From assembly GCF_000313135.1 (NCBI RefSeq), contig NW_004457702.1:736001-800000 (forward strand): a stretch of 64,000 bases of DNA, in the 5' to 3' direction. This document shows positions 9,850 to 20,162 of the stretch, one piece after another. Made by a program: the position numbers and the translations under genes. How positions within the stretch are numbered: position 1 is the first letter of the stretch; every line of letters begins with the position of its first letter. The notes beneath the pieces are model-generated. The model was not told the origin of the DNA and did not search any database. It saw only the letters and a list, made by a program, of their open reading frames with translations. The DNA comes from Acanthamoeba castellanii str. Neff (taxonomy: Eukaryota > Discosea > Longamoebia > Acanthamoebidae).

Positions 9850-12260
9850 CTGAACAAAATGGTTCGGTACAGCACGTCGTCGTCGTCTTCGTTCTATCCG
9901 CAGCGTCCCGAGTTCAAGCTGACGATCGAGGTCGACTTTGCGCTATCGTCGCGCATCGCGGGCATCGCCGCCAGCCAGCCGGTCTCAATCGCCCTCCCCT
10001 CCGACTCCCACGCCAAGGTCCGTCTCATCTCACCTTCGTGTCGTCGTCCCCCTCCCTAACGTGTGTGTCGTGCGTGTGTCGTGTGCGTGTCATGTGTGTG
10101 TCGTGCGTGTGTCGTGTGTTGGTGCGCAGGTGACCCTGGGCTCGATGGTCAATGCGCTGAAGCACGACTTCACGCTCCTGCTCCAGCTGGAGGCGCCCGC
10201 CGCGACGACTGGCCAGCAGCTCGCCACCTCCTACGGCCTCCTCGAGGCGCCCGCCGCTGACAGCCCCAGCGGCGAGTACGCGGCCGCGCTGGTCCTGTAC
10301 CCCAAGGAGCTCTTCCCGGCCGCCACCACCGACAAGGCCGCCACCGCCGCCGTCGATGAAGAGGAGACCGAAGACGAAGACGAGACCGCCGCCACCGCGG
10401 AGGAGGAGGAGAAGAAGGACGAGGCCGAGCCGGAGAAGGACAAGAAGCCCGCCGGTGCGCACCTCTCTCGTTGCGTTCACGTTCGAGTTCTCTCAAGTGC
10501 CAACCTTCCTTGCGTGTGTCGTGTCGCGTGTGTTGCGTGTGTCGCGTGTGTCGCGTGTGTCGCGTGTGTCGTGTGTGTCGTGTGTGTCGTGTCGTGCGGT
10601 CAATGCAACAACAAAAGCCCAAAAGAAGGAGAAGCCGTCAATTACGGAGCTGCGGCTGGACTGGGGCGATCTGCCGGCCAAGGAGCAGATCAAGAACACG
10701 GCCATCCCGTCCTCCATCTTCTTTTCGCACGGCGTACTCTTCCTCTACTCCATGCTCCCCAACGACGCCATCCCCGAAGGCCAGGTACCTCCCCAAAACC
10801 GCACACACCGCACACACCGCACACACCGCACACGCCGCACACACCGCACACACCGCACACACGGCTCAATGGTGGCGGGTGGCGTGCAGGAAAAGATCAA
10901 GGTGACGCTGAGGGGCAAGCTGGGCGACAGCGAGGTGAGCCACGACCTGTTCCTCGACGCCAAGGCGGCCCCGAAGGACTCCCTCGTACACCAGCTCTAC
11001 GCGCGATCCGCCATCCGAGGTGCCCCCTTCCTCCTCCCCCTCTCCGTCTTCGCTCTTTCTTCTCATCGCTTTCACTTTGTCGTGTGTGTGTCGTGTGTGT
11101 GTCATGTGTGTGGGTGTCGTGTGTGTGGGTGTCGTGTCGTGTCGTGTGTAGCGCTGGAGCGGGGCGTGGAAGGTAAGAGCGACGATGAGGCGAAGAGGGA
11201 GATCATCGACCTCAGCCTCGCCTATTCGCTGTCGTCGCGCCACACGACGTTCGTGGCGATCGAGGAGCGGCAGGAGGCCACCGAGGGCACCATGGTGCGC
11301 CGCACCGTGCCCCTCAACGGCCTGGGCTACCGACAGCCCATCGGCGGCGGCGCCCGAGGCGGCAGAGGCCGCGGCGGTTTCAGAGGCGGGGCGCCGAGGG
11401 ACAGTGACAGATCATGTACACGACCAACGACACGACACGACCAACGACACGACACGACACGACACGACACGACACGACACGACACGACACGACACGACAC
11501 GACACGACACGACACGACGCACGAGCCGACTAATTCCAATGTTGTTCGCTAGTCTACGGGCACGACCAGCGCGGAGGAGAACGGGGAGAAAGGCCGCAGT
11601 ACCACTCCCGAGACCAGCGGTACCCGCCCTGATAACCACACACGCGCGCGCGCACGCACACACAACACACACGACACACACACACGACACACACGCACTG
11701 ACAGACTGAGCTCTGGTCTTGTTCAGCGACGGTGGTGGCGACTCGTGGAGCAGAGGCGGCGCTGGGGCTGGCGCGTACGGTGGCGGCGGCGGCGGTGGTG
11801 GGCGGAGGGGTCCGGCACCGGCTGCTGCGCCGCCCCGCAAGAGGCTGGAGATCACCGAGGAGCTGACCGATCAGCTGGTGGCGCTCAAGGGCGGCGACAA
11901 GGACTACTGGCTGCTCAACTCGGCCCTGGCCAAGCTCGTCGACAAGAACCTCACCCAGATCATCGACGCTCTGGTCGGGGTGCCCATCGTCGACTACATC
12001 AGCAACGTCTGGGCCACCTCGCTCGTCATCACCGTGCTCTCCCACTCTGGCCAGGTGCGTGTCATGCCGTGTGGTGTCGTGTCGTGTCACATGTGTGGTT
12101 GTGCGTGGGCTGATCAGCCAAGGCGAATGCCGCGCAGAAGGAGAAGCACGCGGAGGTGCTGAAGAGGGCGGAGGCCTGGCTCGAGGAGGAGACCAAGAAG
12201 TACTTCCTCGACAGCAAGGACAAGTGGCTCGCCAAGGCCAAGGCCTTCCTCCATCTCTAA
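8705..12260 (+). CDS. VIT-domain protein lacking a recognisable VWA domain
   Basis: Relative of the VIT-VWA proteins (inter-alpha-trypsin inhibitor heavy chain, VWA5A, PARP4). Start ATG 8705; exon 1 (to 8997) is Gln/Gly-rich then carries the VIT start, NVAIRAHVVDFFARVEVTQE. Exon 2 (from 9160) continues TYTFPIAARSAVCGFSAEVE and RKITGEVKENEEAA; later VIT exons include NVFTAVVGNLPPG and ATIRITYVTEL. After EYAAALVLYPKELFP, where a VWA MIDAS (DxSGS) is expected, there is instead an acidic linker (about 10360-10450, EEETEDEDE...). The protein resumes with C-terminal blocks resembling VWA5A (REIIDLSLAYSLSSRHTTF, about 11200), an RGG-rich stretch (GGARGGRGRGGFRGG) and a helical tail, KYFLDSKDKWLAKAKAFLHL, stop TAA 12258-12260. 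At least ten introns, several with repeats. Confidence 0.75.
9523..9578. repeat. (TGTGTCG)n heptamer array
   Basis: Sense-strand GU-rich array in the intron upstream of the exon at about 9604-9751 of the VIT gene. Confidence 0.95.
9763..9848. repeat. (CA)n with CACGA interruptions
   Basis: Sense-strand CA-rich array in the intron downstream of the exon at about 9604-9751. It is complementary in sequence to the upstream TGTGTCG array. Confidence 0.95.
10511..10595. repeat. (GTGTCGC/GTGTCGT)n heptamer array
   Basis: Intronic array in the VIT gene, unit varying between GTGTTGC, GTGTCGC and GTGTCGT. Confidence 0.9.
10798..10862. repeat. (CGCACAC)n heptamer array
   Basis: About nine copies in the next intron of the VIT gene. 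Its sense sequence is roughly complementary to the 10511-10595 array. Confidence 0.95.
11443..11519. repeat. (ACGAC)n pentamer array
   Basis: Intronic pentamer array in the VIT gene, next to the RGG-coding exon. Confidence 0.95.
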
Positions 12261-12600
12261 AAGACCAGAGACCACTGCGCAGCCGTTTAGTTCAGTTTTT
12301 GACAAACAGTTGCCACCACTTGAAGGCTGATTCAAAGTAGTACTGGTCTCAAAAATGTTGATGTGTACATGTACCATTTATTTACACGAATATACTGTAT
12401 ACACGTTACTAGGAGAGACAGAGAGAGAGAAAGAGATGGGATGGCGCAGGTGCGCTCGCTGTGTCAAGGCTGGCGTCCTTGGCGCGCTTGAGGTGATGAT
12501 CCTTGTGTCGGGCGACGGCCAAAGCGATCACGGGTGTGTTGCGCTCTCGGTGAGTGCACTCGGCGCACGCCGTGTTCCAGCGGTGGGTTGGAGGAGGGAG
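12261..12600. other. Convergent intergenic region
   Basis: 340 bases between the 3' ends of the VIT gene and Rheb. It contains a purine run (12413-12436), but no gene is seen. Confidence 0.5.
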
Positions 12601-13574
12601 TCAACAGAGAATACACTTGCTCTCTTGCACAGGCTCCTGTGGCGCCGTGAGCTTCTCGATCTCCTCCAAAATTGTGATGAATACCTGGGCTGCACTCCCG
12701 ACACACGAACGTTAGATTGGATGCAACATGTAGTGGTGCGCACACACGCACACACACGACACAACATAAAAAAAAATGTACGCGTACAAATGTTTTCGTT
12801 GTGCTTGGCAGAGCACTCGATGAAGGCGCAGTTGAGCTCCTCGGCAGTGCGCTTGCCCTCCTCGACGGAGATGCTGCGGTCGTTGTGGAGGTCGCTCTTG
12901 TTGCCCACCAGCACTCGTGGCACGGTGGCCGTGCCGCTCTCGTTGATGATCTTCTCGTTGAGCACCTTCACCGTTTCCATTGACGTGCGCGAGGCCACCG
13001 AGTACACCATCACGTAGCCGTCAATCCCAATAGTGCCTCGGAAGGGCATGATCGACTGCTCGTCCTGACCAGCCTGTGTGTCGTTGCAGCGTGAAGAAGG
13101 CAAAGATGAGTAACTCTGGAAAAGAGGATCGAAGCAACGATCTAAAACGACCTCCCCACCCAGAGAGCTGTCTGCAGACGTACGGTATCGATAATCTCGA
13201 GCTCGTATTCGGTGCCCTTGTGCTTGAGAGTCTTGTGGAAGGTGTTTTCGATTGTGGGGTTGTACGCCTCTGCGAAATGGTTCTCCGAGAATTGGATCGT
13301 CACGGCTGACTTACCTGTGCCAACGAATGCACAAAGTGAAATGATTAGAGAGAGCAAGAGCAAATGCATCATCTACAGAGGGCGGCACGGGCATAGAGGC
13401 ATGAGGAAGGCGGCCTCCAACTCATCCATCCTCACCGCCATCTCCGCGTAGAGGTGCGACCATCTGCAGAGATGAAGCCAGAGGGATCGAGTAGCACAAC
13501 CAGGTGCAAGGGAGGGACGTACCAACAGCTCTGAAACCCACCACAGCAATCTTTCGGGACTTCTTCAACGGCAT
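12601..13574 (-). CDS. rheb: Rheb-like small GTPase
   Basis: Ras-family GTPase of the Rheb type, expected to activate TORC1 from endomembranes. Start ATG 13574 gives MPLKKSRKIAVVGFRAVG, joined across an intron (V G|KS) to form P-loop GFRAVGKS; the Arg in the P-loop is characteristic of Rheb. Switch I is YNPTIENTF, switch II DTAGQDEQS (the exon join lies between DT and AGQDE), NKxD motif VGNKSDLH, and SAK motif ECSAKHNEN. The final exon reads VFITILEEIEKLTAPQEPVQ and ends ESKCILC before the TGA at 12601. The terminal C-I-L-C is a CaaX box for prenylation. The intron before the last exon has short CA repeats. Length about 180 residues matches the family. Confidence 0.9.
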
Positions 13575-13952
13575 TTTGGTCGTAATGGATTAACGCGGCA
13601 GAAGATGAAGATGGAGATTGATGCAAATTTGCAAACGAAGCCTTGTTTAAATGTGATGCGATTGGAATAACGCCTACCGAATGATGTGTGCTGTCCTTTC
13701 GGGCGCAGTAGCAGTGGAATTACAAAGTCTGAATGCGGAGCGTCTCTGGGCGGAACTTCCCCAGAGCTCTTTTTTCCTCCGTCTCTTCCGCCTCTGGGCT
13801 CTCGAGAAAATAAAATAAATTCAATTTCCTGATCCGGCACGATCGGAATTTTGCTGCATTTTTTGTGCGCCAACGCAACACGCAACACACAGCGCACAGC
13901 GCGACGCACGCAACACATGCAACACGGTCGCTCTGCCGGGAAGGGACTGGTC
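13575..13952. other. Intergenic region upstream of Rheb
   Basis: 378 bases between two minus-strand genes; no additional gene seen. It contains an ACGCAACACACAGCGCAC-like tract (13870-13925). Confidence 0.5.
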
Positions 13953-14815
13953 TTAGTCGGCTGCGAGCTCTTCGAGCATGGAAAGCTCCATCTTGAGCTG
14001 TTCCATCTGTTTGCACAGCACCGCAGTGATGACCACGTTAGGGACAGGAAGGTGAGATAGAGCCGATCGGTCGGGTGCAGCACCTTGGGGTTCTGTTCTT
14101 CCTTCAATTTGATGGCCTCCTCTGGCTGCAGCTCTTTTAGCAGCTGATGGAAGAAGAAGGACAGTTATGAGCTGATGTACAATGTTTGTTGGCCAAGCAC
14201 GATGGCTTTACCTGGTTGTAGTAGTCGAGGGCGTTGGTGGCGCAGCTCTTGGCCTCCGCAAAGTCCTCGTTGAAGTAGGTCGTACCCGCGCTCTGCGCAT
14301 AACCGCCATCACAGCACCAACCGATTGAGCAGGACGCCGCAACGACGCCAGAGCCAACAAGCCGGCGCTACATTTTCAACACCTCTTTGAGCTCGTGGAG
14401 CAGTAGTAGTGGTAGTAGTACCTCGCGCGCGTTCTCGATCTCGTCGCGGGCCTCAGAGAAGAGCGCGGCCAGCTTCTCCAGCTCCTTCCTTCGCTCTGCC
14501 AGCACGTTCGCGTAGCCGCGCCTGCGGAATAGAACATACAAGATTAGCGCCGAGGGTGTGGGATGATTGACAGATTGATATGCAAGGGTGAAGAAAAGGG
14601 CACCGATGGCTGGACAGACGTGGTGTGCGCCGTGATGTAGCCCAGGTAGCGGCCGATGAGGGTCGCTGAAGAAGGCTGTGTAGCTGCATGCGAGAGGAAT
14701 CGAGAAGGAGGGGAGGAACTCGTGTGGCGGTCGTCGTGCTGGCCGCATAATGCAAAGCAGGTGCGGTGGCCCGGCTCGGCACCATCGAAACGTTCAATCT
14801 CAGCGCAGCTCTCAT
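13953..14815 (-). CDS. Uncharacterised alpha-helical protein with an apparent 1-base frameshift
   Basis: Family not recognised. Exons on the minus strand encode PSSATLIGRYLGYITAHTTS (about 14670), RRGYANVLAERRKELEKLAA (about 14500), a block with TYFNEDFAEAKSCATNALDY (about 14270), then KELQPEEAIKLKEEQNPKVL and LHPTDRLYLTFLSLT. From there the open, protein-like continuation NVVITAVLCKQMEQLKMELS to the TAA at 13953 is in a different frame, with no usable splice pair between, so one base appears to be missing near 14040. The start at 14815 (MRAALRLNV) is inferred. The predicted product is helical, TPR- or coiled-coil-like. It is divergently arranged with the alanine aminotransferase gene, 80 bases away. 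Confidence 0.5.
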
Positions 14816-14894
14816 CTTGGCTAAAATAAATTTAAAAAGAAAAAGAAATGAGAAGAAAGTCATTTTTTTGCAGCGAGACCACAACAAAAAGGAG

Positions 14895-17528
14895 ATGGAG
14901 GCACAAGCGCTGATGCAGAAGATTTTGCGTGTGGAGAACATGAACCAGGTCATCCTCAACAAGGTTCAGTATGCTGTCAGGTAACGAATTATCGTCCTAT
15001 TTATAATGGTTTACACAAAGGTCTAATCATAAATATGTACAACTAAAATGTCACTTTATCTCACATAAATAAGTAATATTACGTAATTGGGGGCAGGGGA
15101 GAGCTAGTTATCAGGGCGGAGGAGCTGGAGCAGACCTTGCGCGACCCGGCCAGGCGCGACTCGCTGCCCTTCAAGGAGGTGATCTACTGCAACATCGGCA
15201 ACCCTCAGCAGCTTAGGCAGAAGCCCATCACCTTCTACCGACAGGCACGTGCCACCCTTATCTCCCTCCCTCTCATCTCTCCCACGACCTTTCTCTCACG
15301 TTTTCTAATTTTAATTTTTTTGTTTTTGTTTTTCATTTTATTTAATCTCTAAAAAAATCAGGTGCTGTCTCTGCTCGAGTATCCGGCGCTGCTGGAGAGC
15401 GCCGATGCCGAGCGGCTGTTCCCGAAGGACGCCATCGCTCGCGCCAAGTCCATCCTCCACGACATACCCGGCGGACTTGGTAGACGCCACACGACACGAC
15501 ACGACACGACACGACACGACACGACACGACACGACACGACACGACACGACACGACACGACACGACACGACACAGTGCAGACTCTGAAGTGCTTGCGCGTT
15601 CGCGTGGGTGGTGGTGGTGGTGGTGGTGGTGGTGGTGGTGGTGGTGGTGGTGGTGGTGGTGGTGGTGGTGGTGGTGGTGGTGCGAGGGGCGTACAGCAAC
15701 AGCAGGGGCGAGAGGACCGTGAGAGAGCACGTGGCCGAGTTCATCAGCGAGCGGGACGGATTCGCGTGCGACATGGAGGACGTGTTCCTCACCGACGGCG
15801 CCAGCGCGGGCGTCGTCAAGATCCTCCAGTGCCTCATTCGCGATGAGAAGGACGGCGTACGGGCGCCCTTCACGTTGCGCTGCGCTGCCGCTCTCATGAG
15901 ATGATTCACCACGTGCGTGTGCCGTGTGCCGTGTGCCGTGTGTGCGTGTGCGGCGGTGTAGATCCTGATCCCCATCCCGCAGTACCCGCTCTACTCTGCC
16001 ACCATTCCGATGCTCGGCGGCACCCAGCTCAAGTACTACCTCGTACGTATCGCTCTTCTTTTTTATTATTGTTTATTATTACATCTTTTATAGTAATAAT
16101 AAACAAATAAACGAACAAACAAATAAATGGTAATAATAATAATAAATAATTTTATGCCTTAATTATGATTCATTGTTCGCGTAGGACGAGGAGAAGGGGT
16201 GGAGCCTCAACATCGCCGAGCTCGAGTCCATCGTGGAGCAGGCCCTCGCCAAAGGGGTGACCCCGAGGGCGATGGTGGTCATTAACCCCGGCAATCCCAC
16301 AGGCCAGTGCCTCGACACCGCCAACATGCAACAGGTGAGTGTGGTGTGTGTGGTGTGTCGTGTGTGCCGTGTGTGCCGTGTGTGTCGTGTGTGTCGTGTG
16401 TGTCGTGCGTGTGGATCGCTTACGATTGTACGCCTGGCGAAAGGTGATCGAGTTCTGCCATCGACGACGAGTGCTTCTCATGGCGGACGAAGTGTACCAG
16501 GCCAACTCGTACATTCGCCCCTTCACCTCGTTCAAGAAGGTACCCCTCCTCCTTCGGCCTCTTGTTAGTTTTTGTGTGCGTGTCTTTCTGCAATTATATC
16601 AACATATTAGCATTGCATCATACGTGTGACGTGTTGGGCAGGTATTGCGGAGCATGGGTGAGGCCTACGCTGGGTTCGAGCTCGTGTCGTTCCATTCCGT
16701 TTCCAAGGGCGTGATTGGAGAGTACGTCGTGACACACGACACGCACACGCAACGCACACACGAAACACGCGACACGCGCACCGCTCACATTCGCTTGCGT
16801 TCTACCAGGTGCGGCCACCGGGGCGGCTACATGGAGCTCGTGGGGCTCGACATCGCCGTCAAGCAGCAGATCTACAAGCTCGCCTCGATCTCGCTCTGTC
16901 CCAACATCGCCGGTCAGGTGGTGGTGGACCTGATGGTGCGCCCGCCCAAGCCCGGCGACGACTCCCACGACCAGTTCCAGCGCGAGACGCAGGCCACCTT
17001 CGAGTCCCTCAAGAAGCGCGCCGGCCTCCTCGCCACGGCCCTCAACCAGCTCGAAGGTTCCGTTTCCGCCGAAACCACCGCCATCGCCACCTTAAACGTT
17101 TTGTCGGCCGCCACCTTACATGCTTGTTGGGGGGTACCTACTGGTGCAGGCGTGACGTGCAACCCGGCGGAGGGTGCGATGTACCTGTTCCCGCGCATTC
17201 GGCTGCCGCAGCGGGCCATCGACGAGGCCAAGCGGCTCTGCAGAGCGCCCGACGTGTTCTACTGCTTTGCGCTCCTCGACGCCACCGGTACTCTACTCCC
17301 TCCTGTTCGTCCTCGCAGTCTCAAGATTGACACGCACACGCACACGCACACGCCCCACCGCACACGCACACGGCAGGCATCTGTGTGGTGCCCGGGTCAG
17401 GCTTCGGCCAGAGGGATGGCACGTTCCACTTCAGGACGACCTTCCTGCCGCAGGAGGAGCAGATTCGCAGCGTCGTCGCTGCCATGGCCGCCTTCCACGC
17501 CCGCTTCATGGACCAATGGCGCGAGTGA
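14895..17528 (+). CDS. Alanine aminotransferase (class I/II PLP aminotransferase)
   Basis: Converts alanine plus 2-oxoglutarate to pyruvate plus glutamate (family knowledge). Start ATG 14895 (MEAQALMQKILRVENMNQ). Exon order shows the ALT pattern: VQYAVRGELVIRAEEL, EVIYCNIGNPQQLRQKPITF (conserved N-terminal block), FLTDGASAGV (PLP phosphate site), PQYPLYSATIPMLGG, VVINPGNPTGQ (the Asn contacting PLP), ADEVYQANSY (Asp for the pyridine N) and FHSVSKG with the Schiff-base Lys (about 16707). The C-terminal exons CNPAEGAMYLFPRIRLP and FHFRTTFLPQEEQIR (Arg for the substrate carboxylate) end at the TGA at 17526-17528. No signal or mitochondrial presequence. Introns contain the ACACG/GGT compound repeat (15487-15682) and GTGTGCC-type arrays (about 16335). 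Confidence 0.92.
15487..15573. repeat. (ACACG)n pentamer array
   Basis: About 17 copies, first half of a compound-repeat intron in the alanine aminotransferase gene. Confidence 0.95.
15605..15682. repeat. (GGT)n trinucleotide array, about 26 copies
   Basis: Pure GGT run in the same intron, ending immediately before the 3' splice site (GTGCGAG|GGCGTACAGC). G-rich in the sense RNA. Confidence 0.95.
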
Positions 17529-18057
17529 CCACCGCCAAAGAATTTTAGCATTCCTTTTGGGGCAAGGACGGAATGTCGAATATTTGTGAGTTTTTGGCGA
17601 TCACCGCACGGACAAGCTCGCGTTTCTTCATTTGGATTTGATTGTCCTCTCGGCCCCTTCGGTTTGATTGATTGACTTTTGCTTGGGGCCAATGCGCAAG
17701 CTACGCCTTGGAGGATGCCAGGAGATTCAACAAGACAGCAGACGCAGCAGATGAGATGCGCCAATCACCTGCCCGCTCCCCGCTGCCAGTGCCGCACTTC
17801 CCTCCGGGCACCCGACCACCAGGCGCCAACTGTGGGTCCTGAGCGTGGCACAGTGCGATGCCATGTTGGCCTACTATGGCCTTGTGCAAGCGGTGGCGTT
17901 CGATAAGCGTCTCAGGCTTGCACAGCACCTTGGCATCCGTCTCTAGAGACTCTAGACACAAGCTCTTTGTTTCATTGTAGACCTCACCGCACGACACACA
18001 CGACGCACACGACGTACAACACACGCCACACACCATAGTGAAGAGTGTGAACTATGT
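17529..18057. other. Convergent intergenic region
   Basis: 529 bases between the alanine aminotransferase stop and the TraB-like stop. A minus-strand frame of about 90 residues (17701-18000) is open and protein-like but has no assignable start or partner exon. Confidence 0.4.
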
Positions 18058-19937
18058 TCATGTCTTTTGTTGGGAGCGGATGTAGCGGAGGCGTCGGGCT
18101 TTGGCCCATCGCTCCCGCCGCTCGGCCCACGCCCGCAGGTCGACATCTACACCGAGCGGGGCGAGGGCCCGCTGCACGATTTCCCCGCGCTTCCGTCGCA
18201 CCTCGCGCCAGTCCCACTCGTCCACCGTCCGCCTGCACCTCTTGTACACCTCTCTGTCGGGGCATCGTCACGGGGTGTCATGCCAGGCGTGTGTTGCGTG
18301 TGTGTCGTGTGTGTGTGTGTGCGTGTGGTGTGTGTGTAGTCAATGTACCGCGAGAAGTCTTTGCCTCCGTCGGTGGTGGTTTGCCAGACGTCGTAGGGCG
18401 CTCGCGCGTACTCGTTCCACAGGTTGATGACCCCGCTCTACAGGCCGGGAGGACGGGGTGAGATTTGCGTTGCGTTGCGTTGCGTTGTGCTGGCTTTTGG
18501 CCACGTGGGCTCCACGACGTAGGGACGTACCATGTGTGCGGCACCGAACACGCCGACGACCTTGGGACCCTTGGCCTCCCGCAGCTGCTTGATGAAGCAC
18601 AGGTCCCGCTCCACCCCAGACTCGTGGTATGCGCTCCCATAATACTGCACACGACACACACGACACACGGCACACACGACACACACGGCACACACGACAC
18701 AACGCGACACGCGCACAACAGGTCAGTGCTGGGTGTCGGTCGATGAAGGGATGGTGGGTCTACCTTGGGCCGGTTGTGGAGGAATTCGACGGCGTCGAGG
18801 AAGCGCCGCGGGGCCGGGTGGCCCCGCGTCACCCAGTCGCCGACGTGCGCGCACGCCACCACCGTGCTCGACACCGCAAACATCAACGCCCGCCCCGCCA
18901 GCGACACCGGCGGTGGACCCTCATCATCTTCTTCTTGTGTTGATGATGATGGTGCTGATGATGATGGTGGTGATGTTGGTGACGATGATGATGGTGATGG
19001 TGATGGTGATGGTGATGGTGATGGTGATGGTGATGGTGATGGTGATGGTGATGGTGATGGTGATGGTGATGGTGATGGTGATGGTGATGATGAAGAAGAC
19101 GACGATGACGACGATGCCTCGTATTCGGCGCGGAGCTGACGGGGCGAGACCCAGTCCATGAGCGCCCGCGGGCCGTGCCTGTCGGTGCCCCAGCGGAGAG
19201 TCTCGAATCGCGTGTGGGCCTGGCACCAGTGGTTGTAGTACGGATGCTCGGCGTGCCACGGCTGCGCCTCACGCAGCTCCGCCTACGCCGCGCGTGTGGT
19301 GAGTGCGGTGAGTGCGGTGTGTGCGGCGCAGTGTGTGCGGTGTGTGCGGCGGCGGGACCTTGTGCAGGTGCGCCCATTCGCAAACGGGGATGAACTCCTG
19401 GTGTGCGCGCAGTTGTGGCATCCGAGGCAGCAGCCGCGTGAATGACTCTGGATCGTCCCACAGTGAGTGTTGCACGCGTGTGCGTGTTGCGTGTGCGCGT
19501 GTGCGGTTGGTGAGAGGCACACACCCGGGTAGACCGCCTCGGAGACCACGCTCTGTGGCCGCTCTCGCTCCAGCACCCGCAGCGCCAGCTCTCCCGACGA
19601 CATCGGCGTCGCGTGATTTGTACCTGCAATAAATAAATAAGTTTGTTTATTATTTTATTTATTAATTCAAATAACAAAAGAAATAGTTTTGGATGAAATG
19701 GAGGGAGGGCGTGCCGACGAGGGTGAAGGAGCGTCCGTCGAAATCGAAGGCGTAGACGAAATCGCGCAGGCGGCGGTCCGTCTGGTCGTAAAGCCGCACC
19801 TCGCTCGGGTCCAGCCTTGGCTGGCCGGGTTGTGGCAATGTCGTTGATGATGAGGCGTGGTGCACCAGTCGGCGCCCTGCCACCCGCCCATGCAGCGCAG
19901 AGCAGCAACCAGCCGACGCCCCCAACCTCTTGGCCAT
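18058..19937 (-). CDS. TraB-family-like protein, paralogue 1 (Ser-Pro repeat insert)
   Basis: Putative membrane-associated TraB/TIKI-fold protein. Start ATG 19937, with an Arg/Ala-rich, presequence-like N-terminus (MAKRLGASAGCCSALHGRV). Exon 1 ends FDGRSFTLVG at 19715; a GC-AG intron joins it to TNHATPMSSGELALRVLERE, giving the LVGTxH motif of TraB proteins, followed by RPQSVVSEAVYPG. A later exon carries MDWVSPRQLRAEYEASSSSS followed by about twenty Ser-Pro dipeptides encoded by a hexamer repeat (18948-19087), then SLAGRALMFAVSSTVVACAH, a likely membrane segment. The next exons read ERDLCFIKQLREAKGPKVVG and VFGAAHM, then SGVINLWNEYARAPYDVWQT; GAxHxxGI is the second family motif. Ends TGA at 18058. 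A divergent paralogue lies at 20913-22578. Confidence 0.65.
18948..19087. repeat. Coding hexanucleotide repeat (GATGGT)n
   Basis: About 22 hexamers read on the minus strand as Ser-Pro dipeptides inside TraB-like paralogue 1. The six-base unit keeps the frame, and the frame continues into conserved sequence on both sides, so it is likely exonic. Confidence 0.9.
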
Positions 19938-20162
19938 CTCTTTGATATTTCTTTTCTCGTTTCCTTCATTTTCTTTATTTCCTTGCGTGATTTTCTTCTA
20001 TTTTAAAGTGAAACGATTATGGTTGGCTCGTCCTCACGAGATCCTCAGTGATTCGTGTGCTCTTTTCTTTTGCGCCTTCTTCAGCTCCTCTTCAGCTAAC
20101 CACCCGTTGGGTCCCAAAGCAGGAGTTCTCTTTGCTATCTAGCTTCCAAGGCTGATCCGGTC

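Noticed and set aside
17701..18036. Minus-strand frame of about 110 residues between alanine aminotransferase and TraB-like genes
   Set aside because: No start codon or convincing exon partner; possibly UTR of either neighbour.
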